NCBI GenBank assembly: GCA_015222355.1
Contig: JADFVC010000285.1
Span: 1 to 7,604 of the forward strand
DNA: 7,604 nt
From: Chloroflexota bacterium
GTDB lineage: Bacteria > Desulfobacterota > Desulfuromonadia > Desulfuromonadales > Geopsychrobacteraceae
Direction of reading: 5' to 3'
Shown piece after piece: positions 1-5,621 of the stretch. Below the pieces are notes generated by a model. That model had not been told where the DNA came from, ran no database searches, and saw only the letters and a program-made list of their open reading frames with translations. The stretch's first letter is position 1. Each line of letters opens with the position of its first letter. A program made the position numbers and the translations under genes.

Positions 1-493
1 CCTCCGTCACGTCCAAGGCCGCCAGATTGTCTAAACCCATAACCCTATCGTCCACCGGCAGTTCGACTTCGTCAACGTCCACCGGCTCTGCGACGGAAAC
101 CGGTGGCGCCGCCGCAAGACGAATGGGCTCAGCATCCAGCAGTTGGGCAACCTTGTCGAGCAGTGCTTGAGATTCAAACGGTTTTGTCAACCAACCGTCT
201 GCCCCGACAGTTTGCACACGTGCCTCATCAAAATGCTCAAAGGTTCCAGGCAATAACAAAACCGAGGTATGAGCCAAGCGCGGCTCACTCTTGATGGCTT
301 GGCATAATTCAAAACCATCTTTACCCGGCATGGAAATATCGGCAATGACCAGATCAGGGTATTCGTCTAATGCCTTATTAAAAGCCTCATCACCATTATC
401 GCTTATCAGAAGTTGATAATCTTCCGTGGCAAAAATAATACCGATGACTTTCTGTATGGTAATACTGTCATCAGCCAACAGCAGCTTTTTCAT
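1..493 (-). CDS. Response regulator, receiver domain plus acidic/proline-rich linker (C-terminus outside window)
   Basis: The protein starts MKKLLLADDS and holds one CheY-like receiver at about residues 1-115. The acidic pair is D8/D9, the phosphoacceptor is D52 in the IADISMPGKDG motif, and the conserved Lys is K104 in LTKPFE. The usual Thr/Ser switch position after the fourth strand is Pro (P82, in VLLLPGTFE), so signal-dependent switching may be altered. After about residue 112 the chain becomes rich in Ala, Pro, Val, Asp and Glu, a likely flexible linker to a domain beyond the left edge; no stop codon is seen. An AGGAGG Shine-Dalgarno sits at 507-502, 8 nt from the chosen ATG. A second ATG directly upstream (496) is equally possible. 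It lies 36 nt after the second cheW-like gene, with no terminator between, so it is probably the third gene of that operon. The output function is unknown. Confidence 0.88.
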   Translation of the reverse strand, partial: MKKLLLADDSITIQKVIGIIFATEDYQLLISDNGDEAFNKALDEYPDLVIADISMPGKDGFELCQAIKSEPRLAHTSVLLLPGTFEHFDEARVQTVGADGWLTKPFESQALLDKVAQLLDAEPIRLAAAPPVSVAEPVDVDEVELPVDDRVMGLDNLAALDVTE

Positions 494-529
494 CATTGAT
501 GCCTCCTCGCACCATCGAAGTCAGGCTCT

Positions 530-949
530 TTAACCCCCTCGGGTCAATTCGATCGCCAAAAAATCGACATCTAAAATGCTGAATACCTTACCTTGGTATT
601 TGAAATTTCCGGCAACACCGACAATTCCGTTTTCACCGGAGTCCAAAATTTCTCCCTTATTTTCTGCAACAACCCCAAAAGTCCTGTCAGCGGAGAAAGC
701 TATCAAACCAGCCGCAGACTCAACAATAATTTTATATTCTGCAGTCCTCGCGGCCCCAGCATCCCCATGAGACAACCCGGGTAAAAACAACAGAGGTATC
801 AGCCTACCATCATCGACCAAAACCTCGGCAACAGTTTTTTCTATTCCGGGCAGCAAAAAACCATTTTTTTCATGAACGACCTTACAGAGTTGCAACAACG
901 GAACTGCATAATCGATTTGACAACAACCAAAAAGACCGAAGCGGGTCAT
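530..949 (-). CDS. CheW-like domain protein (second of a tandem pair)
   Basis: This 139-residue cytoplasmic protein consists almost entirely of one diverged CheW-like domain. Recognisable parts are the N-terminal strand pair RFGLFGCCQIDYAVPLLQL, a central hydrophobic RLIPLLFLPG segment (about residues 49-58), and the typical closing motif GVAGNFKYQGKVFSILDVDF (about 111-130). The NLRG-type element is poorly preserved. CheW proteins bridge chemoreceptors and the CheA kinase; with no CheA or receptor gene in view, the actual partner cannot be named. Its ATG overlaps the stop of the preceding cheW-like gene as ATGA (949-946) and it has no strong Shine-Dalgarno of its own, so it is probably translated by coupling. 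The receiver gene follows after 36 nt. The CheW assignment comes from motif recognition and is weaker than for its upstream partner. Confidence 0.75.
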   Translation of the reverse strand: MTRFGLFGCCQIDYAVPLLQLCKVVHEKNGFLLPGIEKTVAEVLVDDGRLIPLLFLPGLSHGDAGAARTAEYKIIVESAAGLIAFSADRTFGVVAENKGEILDSGENGIVGVAGNFKYQGKVFSILDVDFLAIELTRGG

Positions 950-1398
950 ACGGCAATTGATGGGGAACCGTAATAACGCTCCGGCTCGAAGATAATCATA
1001 GGTTCATTATCCAGAAGTTCGACCTGAGAAAAACAGCGGTTAACCGTCTGCTTAAGTAAAGGCGGCAATTCACAGGGCTGAAACCTTTCGGACGAGCAGA
1101 CGCCGGCAACCTGATCAACCAGCAAAGCCCAATTCCCTTCCGAACTTCTCAGCACAAGCGCAACCCTGTCCCTGGTTGCTGTTGACGATGACAGTTCCAG
1201 GCGCAAGGTTGGGTCGATGACAGGAATTAAGGTCTGGCGAAACAACAGTGATCCGACAATACCGGAATCAAGATCTGTCTTCCTGAGATCAACCGCATCG
1301 ACGATTTGCTCGCATATCTCAACGATGCAAGCCAAATCCAACACAAAGCCGACCTCGCCAAGACGAAAGATCAATTTTTTGGCAGCGGCCTGAACCAT
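946..1398 (-). CDS. CheW-like chemosensory scaffold protein (first of a tandem pair)
   Basis: A 150-residue single-domain CheW-like protein. Visible elements are KLIFRLGEVGFVLDLACIVEI (about residues 8-28), the subdomain junction GSLLFRQTLIPVIDPTLRL (49-67) with an Arg (R54) where CheW has its conserved NLRG arginine, and the second half DRVALVLRSSEGNWALLVDQVAGV (77-100). The end, VELLDNEPMIIFEPERYY, matches the usual final strand. CheW links receptor arrays to CheA-type histidine kinases, so a scaffolding role is inferred. Start: ATG at 1398 preceded by GAGGGGTT, a rather close Shine-Dalgarno. It is the first gene after the promoter at 1443-1471 and overlaps the next cheW-like gene by 4 bp. 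Two adjacent single-domain CheW genes may descend from a duplication, but the sequences are now very different. Confidence 0.85.
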   Translation of the reverse strand: MVQAAAKKLIFRLGEVGFVLDLACIVEICEQIVDAVDLRKTDLDSGIVGSLLFRQTLIPVIDPTLRLELSSSTATRDRVALVLRSSEGNWALLVDQVAGVCSSERFQPCELPPLLKQTVNRCFSQVELLDNEPMIIFEPERYYGSPSIAV

Positions 1399-1442
1399 AA
1401 CCCCTCAAAAGCCCCCCTGAATCAAAACATAAGCCATTTTTA

Positions 1443-1471
1443 ACGCTAGCATGGCGGTTAGCGACTGTCAA
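1443..1471 (-). promoter_or_regulatory. Sigma70-type promoter for the cheW-cheW-receiver operon
   Basis: On the minus strand a perfect -35 box TTGACA (1471-1466) is followed, after exactly 17 bp, by TAGCGT (1448-1443). The latter keeps the three most important -10 positions (T1, A2, T6) of TATAAT. Transcription would start near 1436, leaving a leader of about 38 nt before the ATG at 1398. The site lies in the 109-bp gap after dgt, so the signalling operon can be expressed independently of dgt. No terminator hairpin is visible after dgt, so read-through is also possible. Confidence 0.65.
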
Positions 1472-1507
1472 GCTTTTACCCAGGGAAAATCAATAAGTTA
1501 CCACACT

Positions 1508-2548
1508 TCAAACAGCCCTCCATGGTCGCGGCAAGAAGAGTCGATGGTGCAACGAGAGGGCAAACCTATCGGTCATACCGGCGACAAAATCAGCGACAGA
1601 AACCTCCAAACTATCTCCACACAGGCGACGCCCTCCATACTGGATGAAGACCTGCTCATTATCCATAAAATAAAGGAACAGTTCGCGCAATAAATGTGAT
1701 GCCTTGGTAAAATCTTCCTGAACGCGAGCAGTTCGATAGACATGTTCAAATAACCAACTGCGTAATTCACAAATCGCTTCATCCATTCCAACAGAAAGCC
1801 TGATCGATTCACAGTCAACTTTAAGTGTTTCTGCGATCAAATCACGCACCATGCGATCAATGCGACGGGAATGCTTAAGACCAACGACTCGGGATATCTT
1901 CTTTGGCACATCGGTCTCCTTGATAACGTCTCCGCGAATCGCGTCATCAAGGTCGTGGCTGACGTAAGCGATTATGTCAGCCAGACGAACAATCTGCCCC
2001 TCCAGGGTGACGGCAAGAAAATCTTCTTCCGGAGTCAACAAGCCCCCCCGCCCCTTAGAGTGCCTACGAATCCCGTCCCGCACCTCAAATGTCAAATTCA
2101 ATCCACGGCCATCTTTCTCAAGAATTTCGACAACCCGCAGACTCTGCTGGGCATGATGGAAACCACCGCTGACCAACTCGTTGAGCACTCGCTCTCCGGC
2201 ATGCCCAAAAGGAGTATGCCCCAAGTCATGCCCCAGGGCGATCGCTTCAGTGAGATCTTCATTCAAAAAAAGCGCCCGAGCAATAGTTCTGGCAACTTGA
2301 GAGACCTCAAGAGTATGTGTCAGGCGAGTTCGATAATGGTCCCCCTCAGGAGACAAAAAGACTTGCGTTTTGTATTTCAAGCGGCGAAAGGCCTTACAAT
2401 GAAGAATACGATCGCGATCATGCTGAAATACTGTCCGTATGGAACACTCCCGTTCCGGGAAGTTTCTCCCTTTGGAATTTTCACTAAAACAAGCTTTGGA
2501 TGAAAGTGTCTCAAGTTCACGCTTTTCCAGAGCATCTCTTATTTCCAC
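1508..2548 (-). CDS. dgt: Deoxyguanosinetriphosphate triphosphohydrolase-like protein (HD domain)
   Basis: This 346-residue cytoplasmic HD-superfamily enzyme is expected to hydrolyse dGTP (or other dNTPs) to deoxynucleoside plus triphosphate. The N-terminus carries the family signature HDRDRILHCKAFRRLKYKTQVF (about residues 43-64). Metal ligands are visible: H78 in TRLTHT, H107-D108 in LGHDLGHTPFGH and D191 in RLADIIAY. The length matches the shorter dGTPase-like subfamily rather than E. coli Dgt (about 500 residues). The start is GTG at 2548, chosen because GGAAGG lies 6 nt upstream and the conserved N-terminus follows directly. A 7-bp palindrome (2569-2584) sits just before the ribosome binding site. 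dgt is transcribed alone, divergently from the zinc-finger regulator. Housekeeping dNTP control is most likely; some related dGTPases act in phage defence, but nothing here shows that. Confidence 0.93.
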   Translation of the reverse strand: MEIRDALEKRELETLSSKACFSENSKGRNFPERECSIRTVFQHDRDRILHCKAFRRLKYKTQVFLSPEGDHYRTRLTHTLEVSQVARTIARALFLNEDLTEAIALGHDLGHTPFGHAGERVLNELVSGGFHHAQQSLRVVEILEKDGRGLNLTFEVRDGIRRHSKGRGGLLTPEEDFLAVTLEGQIVRLADIIAYVSHDLDDAIRGDVIKETDVPKKISRVVGLKHSRRIDRMVRDLIAETLKVDCESIRLSVGMDEAICELRSWLFEHVYRTARVQEDFTKASHLLRELFLYFMDNEQVFIQYGGRRLCGDSLEVSVADFVAGMTDRFALSLHHRLFLPRPWRAV

Positions 2549-2568
2549 CAGAATCCTTCCTTTAACTA

Positions 2569-2584
2569 GTTTCCGTCCGGAAAC
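2569..2584. repeat. Palindrome next to the dgt ribosome binding site
   Basis: GTTTCCG (2569-2575) and CGGAAAC (2578-2584) are perfect 7-bp inverted arms around 2 bp. It lies about 20 bp upstream of the GTG start of dgt, immediately before the Shine-Dalgarno. It could be an operator or, in the mRNA, a small hairpin affecting initiation. Related shorter palindromes follow at 2599-2611 and 2649-2661. Confidence 0.5.
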
Positions 2585-2598
2585 CTACCAGTTCCCAC

Positions 2599-2611
2599 CC
2601 GGAGCTTCCGG
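2599..2611. repeat. Second short TTCCGG palindrome upstream of dgt
   Basis: CCGGA (2599-2603) and TCCGG (2607-2611) form 5-bp inverted arms around GCT. It shares the TCCGG core with the palindrome at 2569-2584. A third, AT-flanked copy occurs at 2649-2661, where TTTTTC and GAAAAA surround one C. The set may be an operator array, but each element is short enough to arise by chance. Confidence 0.35.
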
Positions 2612-2750
2612 ATCGTAACCAACTACAAAAAATCACGAATATAAGTATTTTTTCCGAAAAACACATGCCAATACAAAAATATCTGCTATTTAGGTTAACA
2701 AGTGAATAAAATCAATTATGCTTAAATTAGCCTATTCATTATTTTTATTC

Positions 2751-2780
2751 TTGCCTTTCACTTTAAACCTCGTTTATAAA
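2751..2780 (+). promoter_or_regulatory. Sigma70-like promoter for the Ros/MucR-family gene
   Basis: TTGCCT (2751-2756; 4 of 6 matches to TTGACA) is separated by 18 bp from TATAAA (2775-2780; 5 of 6 matches to TATAAT). Initiation would be near 2787, giving a leader of about 70 nt that contains the small ORF at 2811-2843. The surrounding DNA is AT-rich, which raises the chance of accidental matches. Confidence 0.5.
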
Positions 2781-2810
2781 TATTCTCTTTGATATTTGAG
2801 GGGGGTATTT

Positions 2811-2843
2811 ATGAATGTAAAGCAAAAATCCATCCACCCTTAA
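2811..2843 (+). CDS. Possible 10-codon leader ORF (MNVKQKSIHP)
   Basis: ATG at 2811 opens a 10-codon frame ending in TAA at 2841-2843. It has its own purine-rich ribosome-binding-like stretch, GAGGGGGG (2798-2805), 5 nt upstream. The stop codon is the first three bases of the TAAGGAGG Shine-Dalgarno of the next gene, so a ribosome finishing the peptide would sit on that initiation site. This geometry suits translational coupling or regulatory blocking. The peptide has no run of one amino acid typical of attenuators. It is too short to judge by coding statistics, so it may be coincidence. Confidence 0.35.
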   Translation: MNVKQKSIHP

Positions 2844-2848
2844 GGAGG
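2841..2848 (+). promoter_or_regulatory. Full-consensus Shine-Dalgarno of the Ros/MucR-family gene
   Basis: TAAGGAGG is a full-length complement to the 16S rRNA tail and lies 9 nt before ATG 2858. It fixes that start over the out-of-frame ATG at 2851, which is only 2 nt away. It suggests high translation, in keeping with an abundant nucleoid-associated regulator. Confidence 0.8.
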
Positions 2849-2857
2849 AAATGATCA

Positions 2858-3283
2858 ATGGCAACTATTATGGAAATGGCCGCAGAAATTATTGCTGCAC
2901 ATGCATCAACAACCCCAATGTCTAAAGATGAACTGCTGGCAGAACTCACTGAAGTTCATACTGCACTTGCTTCTTTGGAAAAAGGCGAAGTTCTTGAGCA
3001 AGCAGAAACAGTCGAAGATACTCCAGCAGTCTCACGTAAAAAGGCCTTTGGTAAAGACAAAATCTACTGCATGCTCTGCGGAAAAGGGTTCAAAACGTTG
3101 TCACGTCATCTGAAAACTTCTCACGACATGACAGCGATAGAATACCGCAAAAAATTTGACATCCCACGCAGTCAATCACTTGCCTCAAAAAACTACTCTG
3201 AAAGCCGCCGAAAAATGGCTATCGAGCAGGGGCTGGCTGACAACCTGGCAAAAGCACGCGCAGCGCGCGGGAAAAAGAAATAG
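2858..3283 (+). CDS. Ros/MucR-family zinc-finger transcriptional regulator
   Basis: A 141-residue protein with a prokaryotic C2H2 zinc finger of Ros spacing: C71-x2-C74-x9-H84-x4-H89, in the context CMLCGKGFKTLSRHLKTSHD. This is followed by the family motif MTAIEYRKKFDIP (91-103) and a basic tail ending ARAARGKKK. The first 45 residues are predicted helical, as in the oligomerisation part of MucR proteins, and an acidic linker (about 46-56) precedes the finger. Ros/MucR proteins bind AT-rich promoter DNA and act as global repressors or H-NS-like nucleoid proteins controlling surface polysaccharide, motility and similar traits. Targets cannot be read from this window, but its own AT-rich upstream region is a plausible one. 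It has a TAAGGAGG ribosome binding site and is followed by the terminator at 3304-3341, so it is monocistronic apart from the possible leader ORF. Confidence 0.92.
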   Translation: MATIMEMAAEIIAAHASTTPMSKDELLAELTEVHTALASLEKGEVLEQAETVEDTPAVSRKKAFGKDKIYCMLCGKGFKTLSRHLKTSHDMTAIEYRKKFDIPRSQSLASKNYSESRRKMAIEQGLADNLAKARAARGKKK

Positions 3284-3303
3284 AATGACTGTCAAGCAAC
3301 CGT

Positions 3304-3341
3304 CAGCAAAAAGTCGACCTGCACAGGTCGACTTTTTGCTG
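3304..3341. terminator. Bidirectional Rho-independent terminator
   Basis: Perfect 18-bp inverted arms (3304-3321 and 3324-3341) surround two bases. The GC-containing core GTCGACCTG is flanked by A5 on the left and T5 on the right, so an intrinsic terminator forms on either strand. It sits between the Ros/MucR-family gene ending at 3283 (plus) and the DUF2914-type gene ending at 3350 (minus), stopping both converging units. The stem ends 8 bp from the latter gene's stop codon. Confidence 0.92.
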
Positions 3342-3349
3342 TCACAAGA

Positions 3350-3730
3350 CTATTTCAGTTCAAACGGGATCGTCACTAACTCATGACCGTTTTCATCAAG
3401 GACCTCAACCCGCCACTGCCCGACCCATTGTGGCAAAAAACGCTTTGAAGAATAAGTCCGCCAATCTGCAGAACCAACAGACAAAGAGACCCGGGCCAGC
3501 TCGTCATCCTGATAGTACCAAACATGAGTCACATGAGTCTCTTCCTGGACACCGACAATCCGGGTAAAACAGAAAAGCTTTCCATAGCCAGCGGGATAAA
3601 CTTCAATCTGGTCGACCGGCAGCTGATTTTTTATGGCTGTCGTAATAACGCCATCGATAACCTTGATCTCTGCAGCTTCAGCAGACAGGCCCCAAAAAAG
3701 CAAAACAGCGAACAACAAGAGTTTTTTCAT
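3350..3730 (-). CDS. Exported DUF2914-domain protein
   Basis: A 126-residue protein of unknown function. It begins with a signal peptide: MKK, a hydrophobic stretch LLLFAVLLFWGL, then AEA|AE as a likely signal peptidase I site after A19, so export to the periplasm is expected. The mature part matches DUF2914 as I know it: KLFCFTRIVG (51-60), THVTHVWYYQDDELARVSL (65-83) and WRTYSSKRFLPQWVGQWRVEV (90-110). ATG 3730 is chosen because AGGG lies 6 nt upstream and MKK fits a signal peptide. ATG 3736 is an alternative; TTG 3748 is unlikely. It follows deoB by 41 nt and is the last gene before the shared terminator. Nothing links it functionally to the deo genes. Confidence 0.85.
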   Translation of the reverse strand: MKKLLLFAVLLFWGLSAEAAEIKVIDGVITTAIKNQLPVDQIEVYPAGYGKLFCFTRIVGVQEETHVTHVWYYQDDELARVSLSVGSADWRTYSSKRFLPQWVGQWRVEVLDENGHELVTIPFELK

Positions 3731-3771
3731 AAGCATCCCTATTCTCAAGCAAAATGCCAGCTTCCAGGCCC

Positions 3772-4941
3772 TTAAGTTAAGTCTGCAAGAAAGCTTTCAC
3801 CGAAAACACCATCTATACTGAAAATATCCGCGATAGTTGCGGCAACATCCGCATAGGTTTGACGAATTCCCAAGGAACCAGCACCAGCAATCCTTGGCGA
3901 CCAGACCAGCAGCGGAACGTACTCGCGCGTATGATCAGTCCCCGGCATTGTCGGGTCACAACCGTGATCGGCCGTTATCAGCAATAGATCATTCTCTGTC
4001 AGACACCTGAGCAGTTGCGGCAACCAGGCATCAAAAGCCTCCAGTGCTGCGGCAAACCCGGCCACATCCGAACGATGTCCATACAGCATATCAAAATCAA
4101 CCAGATTGGTCATAACCAGACCGGTTATTATTTCTTCAAGGGCTTCCAAGGTACAACACATTCCCTCAGTGTTGTTACTGGTTGACCAAACTCGGGAGAG
4201 ACCCTGACCGGCAAAGAGGTCTTTAATTTTACCGACACCGCCAGTCGCAAGCCCTGCTGACTGCAAACGCTCCAAAAGGGTCGGTTGAGTTGGTCGTCGA
4301 GGGAAATCCCGTCGACCATCTGTCCGCCGAAAATCATCTCGGCAACTTCCAACAAAAGGCCTGGCGATGACTCTGCAGACATTGTAAGGAAGAAGAATTT
4401 CCTCTACCTGATGGCAAATTGCATAGAGTTTTTCGGGTGGGATGATCTGCTCGTGTGCCGCAATCTGAAAAACCGAATCACTGCTGGTATAAATGATCGG
4501 GCGACCCGTGCGCAGGTGTTCCTCGCCCAATCGGCGCAAAATATCCGTGCCACTCTCAGCGACGTTACCCAAAGGTGTCAGACTGGTTACAGACGTAAAT
4601 ACAGCAATGATTTCCTCAGGAAAGCCCTCGGGAAAGGTGGCAAAAGGCTGGTCCAAAATAACTCCGGATAGCTCCCAATGACCGGTCACGGAGTCCTTTC
4701 CGGAACTCCGTTCCGCCATCTTCCCCCAGTAACCTTGCGGAAGCACTTCCGGTTCTACACCCGCAATGGAAACAACATGACCCAGTCCCATTTTCGCCAG
4801 ATGGGGTAACGACAGTCCCCCCACAGCCTGGGCAATGTGCGGCAAGGTTGCGGCTGCCTCATCACCATAGGCAACCGCATCCGGCAAAGCCCCGACCCCG
4901 ACTCCATCGAGAACGATCAGAACGACCCGCTTATACACCAT
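3772..4941 (-). CDS. deoB: Phosphopentomutase
   Basis: A 389-residue cytoplasmic enzyme of the alkaline-phosphatase superfamily that interconverts (deoxy)ribose-1-phosphate and (deoxy)ribose-5-phosphate using two Mn2+ ions. Predicted metal ligands are all present: D12 in VLDGVG, D284 and H289 in DFDMLYGHRSD, D325-H326 in TADHGCDP, and H337 in TDHTRE. T86 in KDSVTGHWE is the expected phosphorylated threonine. The length is normal for the family. The frame is open upstream to 4989, but the family N-terminus begins at MVYKRVVLIVLDG, so ATG 4941 is used (GAGG 3 nt upstream); GTG 4938 is also possible. The start overlaps the end of deoC by 11 bp, indicating coupling. The product of DeoB, deoxyribose-5-phosphate, is the substrate of DeoC. 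Confidence 0.95.
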   Translation of the reverse strand: MVYKRVVLIVLDGVGVGALPDAVAYGDEAAATLPHIAQAVGGLSLPHLAKMGLGHVVSIAGVEPEVLPQGYWGKMAERSSGKDSVTGHWELSGVILDQPFATFPEGFPEEIIAVFTSVTSLTPLGNVAESGTDILRRLGEEHLRTGRPIIYTSSDSVFQIAAHEQIIPPEKLYAICHQVEEILLPYNVCRVIARPFVGSCRDDFRRTDGRRDFPRRPTQPTLLERLQSAGLATGGVGKIKDLFAGQGLSRVWSTSNNTEGMCCTLEALEEIITGLVMTNLVDFDMLYGHRSDVAGFAAALEAFDAWLPQLLRCLTENDLLLITADHGCDPTMPGTDHTREYVPLLVWSPRIAGAGSLGIRQTYADVAATIADIFSIDGVFGESFLADLT

Positions 4942-5611
4942 CAGCCTCACGAAACTGACGCGCATACCAACTATTAACAATCTGCACACCGGCGCTGGAG
5001 CCGATCCGGGTCGCCCCGGCCGCGATCATCGCCAGACAAGTTTCCAGATCGCGAATCCCTCCCGCTGCCTTGACGCCAATACGCCCGGCAGAGGTGTCTG
5101 CCAAAAGTTTTACATCGGCAATCTTTGCACCAGACGGCCCGAAGCCGGTCGAAGTTTTTACGTAATCGGCCCCTGCCCGGACGACTCTTTCCGTGGCCTG
5201 ACGCATAAGTTCCCGATCAAGATAACAGCATTCGATAATCACCTTGACGAGAGCCCCTTTTGCTGCCAACACAACCTGGGCGATTTCCTCTTCGACCCGA
5301 TCATATGAGTGCATCAGTAGAGAGCCCAACGGCACAACCATATCGATTTCCTGCGCACCCTGAGCCACCAACTCTGACGCTTCCGTGACTTTCTGCCGCA
5401 GGCTGTTATAACCGCATGGGAAACCTACGACACTACAGACTTTGACATCCGAACCGTACAAGCGGTCGGCGGTCAGAGGGACAAAAACCGGAGGCACGCA
5501 GACAGCGGCAAATCCGTATTCAACAGCTTCTTCACAAAGAACTTGAATCCGGGACTCAGTCGTCGTCGGCTTAAGCAGGGTGTGGTCAATCAGAGAGGCA
5601 GGGTTATCCAT
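4931..5611 (-). CDS. deoC: Deoxyribose-phosphate aldolase
   Basis: A 226-residue class I aldolase that cleaves 2-deoxyribose-5-phosphate to acetaldehyde and glyceraldehyde-3-phosphate in the cytoplasm. Active-site residues are clear: the Schiff-base lysine K152 in DYVKTSTGFG, the second lysine K181 in GVKAAGGIRD, and the aspartate D90 in EIDMVV. The N-terminal SLIDHTLLKPTTTE is typical. The usual Asn after IDMVI is Pro here (DMVVPLG), a minor variation. The frame is open to 5692, but the extra residues would overlap argJ and do not resemble the family, so ATG 5611 is used. Its Shine-Dalgarno is weak, which fits re-initiation after argJ ends 10 nt upstream. It overlaps deoB by 11 bp downstream. 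Confidence 0.95.
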   Translation of the reverse strand: MDNPASLIDHTLLKPTTTESRIQVLCEEAVEYGFAAVCVPPVFVPLTADRLYGSDVKVCSVVGFPCGYNSLRQKVTEASELVAQGAQEIDMVVPLGSLLMHSYDRVEEEIAQVVLAAKGALVKVIIECCYLDRELMRQATERVVRAGADYVKTSTGFGPSGAKIADVKLLADTSAGRIGVKAAGGIRDLETCLAMIAAGATRIGSSAGVQIVNSWYARQFREADGV

Positions 5612-5621
5612 TTGAAACCGA

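Larger units (their letters stand above)
2549..2857. other. Divergent intergenic control region, mostly AT-rich
   Basis: This 309-bp region between dgt (leftward) and the Ros/MucR gene (rightward) has two parts. The dgt-proximal 70 bp holds GC-containing palindromes built on TTCCG. From about 2620 to 2800 the sequence is strongly AT-rich with many TpA steps and A/T runs. It also contains a near-repeat (TACAAAAAATC at 2624-2634 and TACAAAAATATC at 2672-2683) and an inverted pair (GAATAAAA at 2704-2711, TTTTATTC at 2743-2750). A minus-strand -10-like TATATT at 2643-2638 could serve dgt, but it has no good -35 box. MucR/Ros proteins bind AT-rich DNA in an H-NS-like way and often repress their own genes, so autoregulation here is a reasonable inference. 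No tRNA or larger ORF is seen. Confidence 0.6.

Noticed and set aside
1871..2503. Open frame of 210 codons on the plus strand, opposite dgt
   Set aside because: It lies wholly antisense to a confidently identified HD enzyme, has no recognisable domain and no convincing ribosome binding site. It is a shadow of the dgt coding sequence.
1508..2548. dgt as part of an anti-phage defence island
   Set aside because: No other defence genes, mobile-element signs or unusual base composition accompany it; the neighbours are housekeeping and signalling genes.
2652..2675. Sigma54-like element (TTGGCATGTG...) on the minus strand upstream of dgt
   Set aside because: The -24-like TTGGCA is present, but the bases at the -12 position are TC rather than GC, so the essential second element is missing.
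2704..2750. GAATAAAA / TTTTATTC inverted pair in the AT-rich tract
   Set aside because: The 8-bp A/T-only arms, 31 bp apart, are easily expected by chance in such AT-rich DNA. Mentioned only within the intergenic entry.
4285..4671. Open frame of 128 codons on the plus strand, opposite deoB
   Set aside because: It is antisense to conserved deoB codons and shows no domain or independent signals.
4942..4989. N-terminal extension of deoB by 16 codons
   Set aside because: It would overlap deoC by 59 bp and the extra residues do not fit phosphopentomutase N-termini, which begin just before the VLDGVG motif.
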